Below are positions 52,336-57,076 of a stretch of DNA of 57,076 nucleotides, one piece after another. The notes under the pieces are model-generated. The model saw only the letters and a list, made by a program, of their open reading frames with translations. It was not told where the DNA came from and searched no databases. The position numbers and the translations under genes were made by a program. The stretch's first letter is position 1, and every line of letters starts with the position of its first letter. The DNA is from Lachnospiraceae bacterium (GTDB lineage: Bacteria > Bacillota > Clostridia > Lachnospirales > Lachnospiraceae). Where the stretch lies: NCBI GenBank assembly GCA_021205755.1, contig JAJPWX010000104.1, positions 1 through 57,076 of the forward strand, read 5' to 3'.

Positions 52336-53442
52336 TGCGCCAGAACACGTTTCGTATATGTGATGACTCTCCAGCATTACCGCATGCGCGATCCCTGGCA
52401 CCGTCTGCCCCTCGTTAAAGCTTACCTTTGAGAGCAGCGCCCCAGTTGGCACAAACAATACCCGTTTCCACTCACCCGTCTCGAGTTTCGGCAGAATCAT
52501 AGCTGCAAGAACAACCGCTGAACAACCGCAGCCGCTCCCGCCTGCGTGGGTGTCCTGTTTTTCTTTGTCATAAATCTCAATTCCACAGTCCATGTGCTGT
52601 TTGCTTATGTCATATCCCTTTTCTTTCATCAGATCCAGCAGAATCCGCTGGCCGATCTCGCCCAGGTCGCCCGTGATGATCCGGTCATAATCCTCTGGCT
52701 GATAATTGAAATCCATCAGGTTCTGGTAAATCGTGTCCGCCGCCGCGGGCGCCATGCAGGCGCCCATATTCATATTGTCGCGCACCCCCATATCCACGAC
52801 CCGTCCCGGCGTCGCTCCGCGCACGATTATACAGCCTTCTATAAAGTCCTGCTCTTCGCGTTTTAAGTCATTATCTGAAGCGGAATCAGAGGCGTCTCTG
52901 CACCCGGCGGACAATACAAAGGCGCCGCTCCCGGTGACCGTCCAGGTAGCTGACAGGGGACGCTGGTTTCCATATCCCAGGGGAAAACGAAACTCCTTCT
53001 CGGCGCTGCCAAAGTGACTGGAGGTCACCGCCGCCGCATAGTCCGCATATCCACCAGCCACTGCCATCGCCGCAAGCGTTAGCGATTCCCCGCAGGTCGA
53101 ACACGCGCCGTACAGGCCAAAAAACGGGGTATCCGCATTTGCAGTTCCGCCTCCAAAAGAAGTGGCGATGATCTGCGCGAGCAAATCTCCTCCATATAGA
53201 TACCGAATCTGCCACGCTTCCAGATGCGCCTTTCCGATTGCCATCTGCAGCGCTTCCTTCTGCATCGTACTTTCTGCCTTTTCCCAGGTATCCTCACCAA
53301 ATTCCGCCTCATCCGCAACCAGGTCAAAATAGTCTCCGAGCGGTCCTTCTCCCTCTTTCGGCCCGACCACGGAAGCCGCGCCTACAATCTGCGGGGCGTT
53401 TTCAAATTCCATACTCCGGCTGCCCTTCATTTGATTGATCAT
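52330..53442 (-). CDS. spoVAD: Stage V sporulation protein AD
   Basis: The 370-residue thiolase-like protein binds dipicolinic acid for uptake into the spore. Marks include NAPQIVGAASVVGPKEGEGPL, ATSFGGGTANADTPFFGLYGACSTCGESL and GGSGCGCSAVV. The start is the ATG at 53440-53442 with GGAGG 8 nt upstream; the frame to 53571 runs into the structured repeat copy C. spoVAC, normally just upstream, is absent: a repeat, a terminator and a plsC gene are found instead. Confidence 0.95.
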   Translation of the reverse strand: MINQMKGSRSMEFENAPQIVGAASVVGPKEGEGPLGDYFDLVADEAEFGEDTWEKAESTMQKEALQMAIGKAHLEAWQIRYLYGGDLLAQIIATSFGGGTANADTPFFGLYGACSTCGESLTLAAMAVAGGYADYAAAVTSSHFGSAEKEFRFPLGYGNQRPLSATWTVTGSGAFVLSAGCRDASDSASDNDLKREEQDFIEGCIIVRGATPGRVVDMGVRDNMNMGACMAPAAADTIYQNLMDFNYQPEDYDRIITGDLGEIGQRILLDLMKEKGYDISKQHMDCGIEIYDKEKQDTHAGGSGCGCSAVVLAAMILPKLETGEWKRVLFVPTGALLSKVSFNEGQTVPGIAHAVMLESHHIYETCSGAA

Positions 53443-53471
53443 GTGCATTCCCTCCTGAACCTTTTTGCTTT

Positions 53472-53500
53472 TATTCTGCCCGGTTTGCGGAAAAATATTA
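53472..53500 (-). promoter_or_regulatory. Possible sigma-G promoter of spoVAD
   Basis: On the minus strand TAATA, a 17-nt spacer and CAGAATA resemble the sigma-G boxes GMATR and CATNMTA, each with one mismatch. The position about 30 bp before spoVAD and the forespore role of the gene support it. It would lie downstream of repeat copy C. Confidence 0.4.
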
Positions 53501-53512
53501 CTTTCGATGCTG

Positions 53513-53674
53513 TTTTGAACAGCAAGCCACAGACCACCTGCTTCGCAGGCTATATGCCGCTTACGCGTCATATGTCTGAGGCTTGATGGGCGTTTCGCCC
53601 ATCCCGAAATGAAAAGACAGTCCTTAGCAGGTAAACCTGCACAGACTGTTTTTTCATTTCGATGCTGTTCAAAA
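53513..53674 (+). repeat. Structured dispersed repeat, copy C (upstream of spoVAD)
   Basis: Closing arms TTTTGAACAGCA and TGCTGTTCAAAA form a perfect 12-bp stem. The long arm starts CGAAATG and ends CATTTCG, a paired change from copy A. Its tip is GCAGG/CCTGC, where copies B and D have GCAGA/TCTGC. A 13-mer, TTTCGATGCTGTT, occurs at both edges (53502-53514 and 53657-53669). Confidence 0.87.
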
Positions 53675-53684
53675 CTGTTACTAC

Positions 53685-53725
53685 AAAAAAAAAGCAGAAC
53701 CAGACATTTCTGAATGGTTCTGCTT
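53685..53725 (-). terminator. Terminator of the second plsC gene
   Basis: On the minus strand AAGCAGAACCA and TGGTTCTGCTT form an 11-bp stem followed by nine T residues. It lies between plsC and repeat copy C. Confidence 0.88.
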
Positions 53726-53753
53726 CTGTATCCGTTCGAATATTTGCGTATCT

Positions 53754-54470
53754 CTACGCCGCCTCACACTCCGCGATTTTTGCTTCAATCCGCTCTTTTA
53801 CCATCTCCGCGATCTGCACGGTCTTCATCCCCTTATATTCTTCATAAGGAATCGGGTCAAGAAAATGCGCCTGCACCGTCACGCGATCAATCGAACCGGT
53901 ATCCATCGCCTTATAAGAATCAATCAACGCTACCGGTACAATCGGGCACTGCGCCTTTGTCGCGCTTTTAAAGCTGCCGCCTTTAAAATCCAGCAGCTGG
54001 TTGCCATTACGGCTGCGCGTTCCCTCCGCAAAAACAATATATTTACCGCCCTTTTTCACGTCTTCCGCGACCTGAAGGACAACCTGCAGCCCCTGACGGG
54101 CGTCGGAACGATCCAGAGCAAGAGCACCCAGGCAGATAATAATCTGCTTCAGAACCGGAATTTTTACAAGCTCCTGTTTCAGAACCGCGGAAATCGGCGT
54201 CTCATGCAGCTTAATCAAAACCATAACATCAAATAACCCCTGATGATTCGGGTACAGGATATACCCTCCCTCTTTGGGCAGATTCTCGACTCCGGTCGAA
54301 ACTACGTCCACGCGGCCGCCTTTGATACCGCGCTCCGCGATCTCATGAACCACTGCATATCGCTGTTCTACCGTATAGCGTTCCGGATGCGCCGCCCTTG
54401 TCATCAGCTGAAAAAACACTCTGGGCACATGAATCAGGTTCATAAAAAACATCCAGATGATTCGTTTCAT
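53754..54470 (-). CDS. PlsC-type 1-acyl-glycerol-3-phosphate acyltransferase
   Basis: The 238-residue membrane acyltransferase has the catalytic NHQGLFD motif and the FAEGTRSRNG motif, with a basic hydrophobic N-terminus. It is probably a second lysophosphatidate acyltransferase; alternative acceptors are possible. The start ATG 54468-54470 follows AGGAGG. It ends at its own strong terminator. It is 74 bp downstream of a HAD phosphatase gene and may share a transcript with it. Confidence 0.92.
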   Translation of the reverse strand: MKRIIWMFFMNLIHVPRVFFQLMTRAAHPERYTVEQRYAVVHEIAERGIKGGRVDVVSTGVENLPKEGGYILYPNHQGLFDVMVLIKLHETPISAVLKQELVKIPVLKQIIICLGALALDRSDARQGLQVVLQVAEDVKKGGKYIVFAEGTRSRNGNQLLDFKGGSFKSATKAQCPIVPVALIDSYKAMDTGSIDRVTVQAHFLDPIPYEEYKGMKTVQIAEMVKERIEAKIAECEAA

Positions 54471-54544
54471 TGCAATATTTCCTCCTTATTTTCCAACCAA
54501 TTTCCACACCGAAATGAATCGTTTACTGTTCTGTACCTTCCCAG

Positions 54545-55186
54545 TTACCCAAACATTTCTTTTAGCTCAGGAAATGTCGAAATTTCCGCCTCCGCATGAT
54601 CCACAGTTCCAAAGCCATATTTTGCAAAGATCATCGGAATCCCAGCTTCCTTTGCCGCATCCGCATCCCCCTGCGTATCTCCGACGTAAACTGGTGATTG
54701 CAGGCCATTGCGCTCCATCAAAAGACGGATGTTGTCGCTTTTTCCTTTTCCGGTATTTCCATAACACTCGATATCCTTAATAAAAGGAGCAAGTCCGGTC
54801 TTTTCCAGAAACAGTTCAATATAGCCCTTCTGGCAGTTGCTCACAATAAAAAGCGGAAGTACACCGGAAAGCTCTCGGATGGTCTCCTCCACACCGGGAT
54901 AGCAAATCCGGCATTCGTCCTCCTCTAATACCTGATGCTCATAGACACAGCAGGCATCCATAATACGGCTCCGGTGCTCTACCGTCAGATCCGGCAGCAG
55001 ATGCGCTGCAATGACATCCATCGTCCTTCCAAAAAGTGCCTGCAGCATCTGGGGCGTCACCGTCCTCTCTGGGCAGCCATTTTCCTGCACCGCCCGCGTC
55101 CAGGCCTTTGCCACAAGCCCCGTAGAATTCCACAGAGTGCCGTCCACGTCCAGAATGATACCGTCTATTTGCTCTTTCCTTATCAT
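54545..55186 (-). CDS. HAD-superfamily hydrolase (phosphoglycolate-phosphatase-like)
   Basis: The 213-residue cytoplasmic phosphatase has the HAD motif I LDVDGTLWNS, motif II FIVSNCQKG, and motif III/IV in GKGKSDNIRLLM and VYVGDTQGDADAAKEAGIP. An alpha-helical cap lies between motifs I and II. Length and motifs fit phosphoglycolate phosphatase or related sugar-phosphate phosphatases. The start ATG is at 55184-55186. Substrate is not predictable. Confidence 0.92.
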   Translation of the reverse strand: MIRKEQIDGIILDVDGTLWNSTGLVAKAWTRAVQENGCPERTVTPQMLQALFGRTMDVIAAHLLPDLTVEHRSRIMDACCVYEHQVLEEDECRICYPGVEETIRELSGVLPLFIVSNCQKGYIELFLEKTGLAPFIKDIECYGNTGKGKSDNIRLLMERNGLQSPVYVGDTQGDADAAKEAGIPMIFAKYGFGTVDHAEAEISTFPELKEMFG

Positions 55187-55309
55187 TGTCTCTTTCTCCC
55201 CCCCTGACTTCCTGGAATGGAAGCCATTACCTTTTTCAAATTCCTCTTAAAAGCTTACCATAGTTTCCCCTCGTAAGTCAACGGAAAGATGAAATCGCGT
55301 TATTATACA

Positions 55310-55339
55310 TTGACAAACTTTCCTTCCCATAAGTAAAAT
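55310..55339 (+). promoter_or_regulatory. Promoter with a long leader before the response regulator
   Basis: TTGACA (55310-55315), an 18-nt spacer and TAAAAT (55334-55339) form a good sigma-A promoter. Transcription from here would give a leader of about 300 nt holding repeat copy D. The rest of the gap (55187-55309) shows nothing clear. Confidence 0.6.
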
Positions 55340-55468
55340 AGGAATAAACAAATACAGCACGAAAATACCCCAGTATCTTTCGAAAATCTTTTGATTTTCT
55401 TTGGATTTTGTTTTTTATTCCAACCATTTGTTCTTTTGTTTTCACTGTTAAGATATGTGTAACAGTTC

Positions 55469-55623
55469 AGAACAGCATCAAAATGAAAAGACAGACTGTG
55501 CAGATTTATCTGCTAAAGGCTGTATTTTCATTTTGAGATGGGCGGAACGCCCATCAGCCACAGACATATGACGCGTTAGCGGCATATAGCCTGCGTAGCA
55601 GGCGGTCTGTGGCCTGCTGTTCT
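55469..55623 (-). repeat. Structured dispersed repeat, copy D (response-regulator leader)
   Basis: This is the best-paired copy. Closing arms are AGAACAGCA and TGCTGTTCT. The long arm pairs 55479-55494 with 55520-55535. A GATGGGCG/CGCCCATC hairpin lies at 55537-55555. The stem GCCACAGAC/GTCTGTGGC (55557-55613) encloses hairpins at 55566-55587 and 55589-55603. It is in reverse orientation relative to copies A, B and C, and ends 22 nt before the response-regulator start codon. Confidence 0.87.
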
Positions 55624-55644
55624 CCCAGAAAGGAAGGCTTCCTA

Positions 55645-56391
55645 ATGAATTCTTACCAAAGTCCCGCTCCTCGCGAAGCGAATGGAAATGAGCGTTTCCA
55701 CATTCTTGTCGTCGAGGACGACCGGGAAATTCTCGACGGTATTGGCATCTACCTGAAAAATCAGGGCTATGTCGTCTTCAAAGCGCAAAATGGCCGGGAA
55801 GGGCTGCGCATCCTGGATGAGCAGGAAATCCATCTGGCCATCGTCGACATCATGATGCCGGTGATGGATGGAATCACGATGACCATGCGGCTGCGCGAAA
55901 CCTATGATTTTCCGGTCATCATGCTCTCCGCAAAATCGGAGGAAATCGACAAGGTGACCGGGCTGAACATCGGCGCGGATGACTATGTCACAAAGCCTTT
56001 CTCTCCGATGGAGCTGCTGGCCCGTGTCAACTCGCAGCTGCGGCGCTACGCGCGCTATCTGAAGCTGGCGCAAAGCGGAGAAAATTCCGATCACGTACTG
56101 GTCAACGGCGGTCTGGAGCTGAACACAGAAACAGTGGAGGTGCGGGTAGACGGCGAGCCTGTCGCGCTGACACCGATCGAGTTCAAAATTCTGGCCCTGC
56201 TGATGAAAAATCCCGGACGCGTCTTTCCGGCGGACGAGATTTATGAACGGGTCTGGAATGAACGGGCAATCGCAACGGAAACCATTATGGTACACATTCG
56301 AAACATTCGGACGAAAATCGAAGTCGATCCGAAAAATCCAAAATATTTAAAGGTGGTGTGGGGTGTTGGATACAAAATTGAAAAACAATAA
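55645..56391 (+). CDS. OmpR/PhoB-family response regulator
   Basis: The 248-residue regulator has an N-terminal receiver with the acidic pair in VVEDDREIL, the phosphate-accepting Asp in VDIMMPVMDG, and Thr/Lys signals in VIMLSAKSE and DDYVTKPFSP. The C-terminal winged helix contains LTPIEFKILALLMKNPG and ATETIMVHIRNIRTKIE. The start is the ATG at 55645 with GGAAGG 7 nt upstream; the frame from 55609 begins inside repeat copy D. Its kinase gene overlaps the 3' end by 29 bp. The signal is unknown. Confidence 0.95.
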   Translation: MNSYQSPAPREANGNERFHILVVEDDREILDGIGIYLKNQGYVVFKAQNGREGLRILDEQEIHLAIVDIMMPVMDGITMTMRLRETYDFPVIMLSAKSEEIDKVTGLNIGADDYVTKPFSPMELLARVNSQLRRYARYLKLAQSGENSDHVLVNGGLELNTETVEVRVDGEPVALTPIEFKILALLMKNPGRVFPADEIYERVWNERAIATETIMVHIRNIRTKIEVDPKNPKYLKVVWGVGYKIEKQ

Positions 56392-57076
56392 ATTTATAAT
56401 TTCCCATTGGAAGCCCTCTACCTGGGCCGCAATTCTCCTGCTACTGTGCAGTTTGGCCACAGTAGCCTGTTTTCCGTACGCCAGAGATCTGTGGCTCTAT
56501 GACTATGAAACCTATAGCTATAAAGAATACTGGAACGAACTGCGGGATACCATCGGTCTGGTTTATCTTCTCGCCCTGGCCGTTCTGGCGCTTTGTGCTT
56601 TCCTGCTCCCGGCCTTTCGCCGGCTGCGCAAATCCAGCCGGCTGGTTCAGCGATTCCCGGCAGAGCTTGCGGTCATTCTGATCCCGCTGTGCGTTTATCT
56701 GGAAGAGCTGGCTATTTCCATCTGTCACTATTATGCCTCTGATGAAGCATATTTTTATCTTATCTTTCTTTCGTTTCTCGCTTATATGCTGCTCTATAGT
56801 GTCTGGACACTCGCTGTCCTCTCGCTGCTGCAGATATTGGACATCGGATGCAAGGCATACTTTCTGGAGCATACCTTCCTGATCCGCAATGGGAGACGCT
56901 TTTTCTCTTTCCTCTCCCGCACAGCAAAACGGTTCGCTCAAGAAGTGACTGCCATCGACCTCGGTGAAACCTCTGACCGCTGGCTGCTGAAGGTTGCCGG
57001 AGCCAATTGGGGAATTCTTTTTATCGGCGCAATCTTCCTGTACTGTATCATCATCCATGACGAAGCTTATTACTAC
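56363..57076 (+). CDS. Membrane sensor histidine kinase, N-terminal part, cut by window edge
   Basis: A frame opens inside the response-regulator gene (GTG 56363 or TTG 56366, after AAAGGTGG) and stays open to the last base, 238 codons. It encodes about five hydrophobic helices (for example TWAAILLLLCSLATVA, VYLLALAVLALCAFLL, and FLAYMLLYSVWTLAVL). This suggests a multi-helix membrane sensor. The kinase core lies beyond the window. The call rests on the overlap with an OmpR-type regulator and on the membrane pattern, not on a visible kinase motif. Confidence 0.72.
   Translation, partial: MLDTKLKNNKFIISHWKPSTWAAILLLLCSLATVACFPYARDLWLYDYETYSYKEYWNELRDTIGLVYLLALAVLALCAFLLPAFRRLRKSSRLVQRFPAELAVILIPLCVYLEELAISICHYYASDEAYFYLIFLSFLAYMLLYSVWTLAVLSLLQILDIGCKAYFLEHTFLIRNGRRFFSFLSRTAKRFAQEVTAIDLGETSDRWLLKVAGANWGILFIGAIFLYCIIIHDEAYYY

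Noticed and set aside
10974-55623. The four repeats as a transposase-bearing insertion sequence
   Set aside because: Copies are only about 155 bp and contain no coding frame with a transposase motif; at most they are non-autonomous elements.

Overview
The window looks like chromosome from a spore-forming member of the Clostridia, most likely a Lachnospiraceae-type gut anaerobe. This rests on the spore genes sipL, spoVAD and spoVAE, low-GC Gram-positive ribosome binding sites (GGAGG-type), sigma-A promoters, many U-tailed hairpin terminators, and ferredoxin-linked flavoenzyme and Mrp/Mbh-type ion transport genes. No rRNA, tRNA, CRISPR array, prophage or complete insertion sequence was seen.

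Layout. (1) 1-5.1 kb: a glycan or glycoprotein precursor module on the minus strand (phosphoglycosyl transferase cut by the left edge, DegT-type aminotransferase, membrane-bound nucleotide-sugar 4,6-dehydratase). A divergent Fic AMP-transferase-like gene is inserted in the middle. (2) 5.4-8.7 kb: a large helicase with six helicase-associated repeats, then about 700 bp of non-coding DNA. That stretch holds a consensus promoter and terminator for a probable small RNA, a hairpin shared with the helicase leader, and TGACCAC boxes. (3) 8.7-13.5 kb: sipL and a PrcB-domain lipoprotein, then malQ and plsC on the plus strand. (4) 13.6-24 kb: a peptide-utilisation operon (M42 aminopeptidase, solute-binding protein, two permeases, fused two-domain ATPase, flavoprotein-ferredoxin) with a divergent GntR/FCD regulator. 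(5) 24-35 kb: DUF4143 ATPase, a secreted tandem arylsulfate sulfotransferase, an orphan Phd antitoxin, membrane dipeptidase, alpha/beta hydrolase, rsmA and tatD. (6) 35-39 kb: a sugar-binding-type sensor fused to GGDEF, then an AAA-ATPase/PD-(D/E)XK gene broken by two homopolymer frameshifts. (7) 39-49.4 kb: a ten-gene Mrp/Mbh-like ion-translocating operon with four NuoL/M/N-type subunits and no hydrogenase catalytic subunit in view. (8) 49.5-57 kb: MATE transporter, hicAB, spoVAE-spoVAD, a second plsC, a HAD phosphatase, and an OmpR-family response regulator with the start of its membrane kinase.

The most unusual signal is a dispersed element of about 155 bp present four times (10974-11125, 44672-44832, 53513-53674, 55469-55623). 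Each copy can fold into the same multibranch structure: a closing stem, a long hairpin arm, a short GC hairpin, and a stem carrying two sub-hairpins. Copies differ by compensatory base-pair changes in several stems, so the fold itself appears to be conserved. I do not recognise this element. A second candidate is the small RNA locus at 8396-8577, which shares a 23-nt hairpin with the leader of the neighbouring helicase gene.

All calls come from reading the sequence and from family knowledge. No database search was run. Start codons were moved from the longest ORF where a ribosome binding site or family N-terminus favoured another start, and this is stated in each entry.
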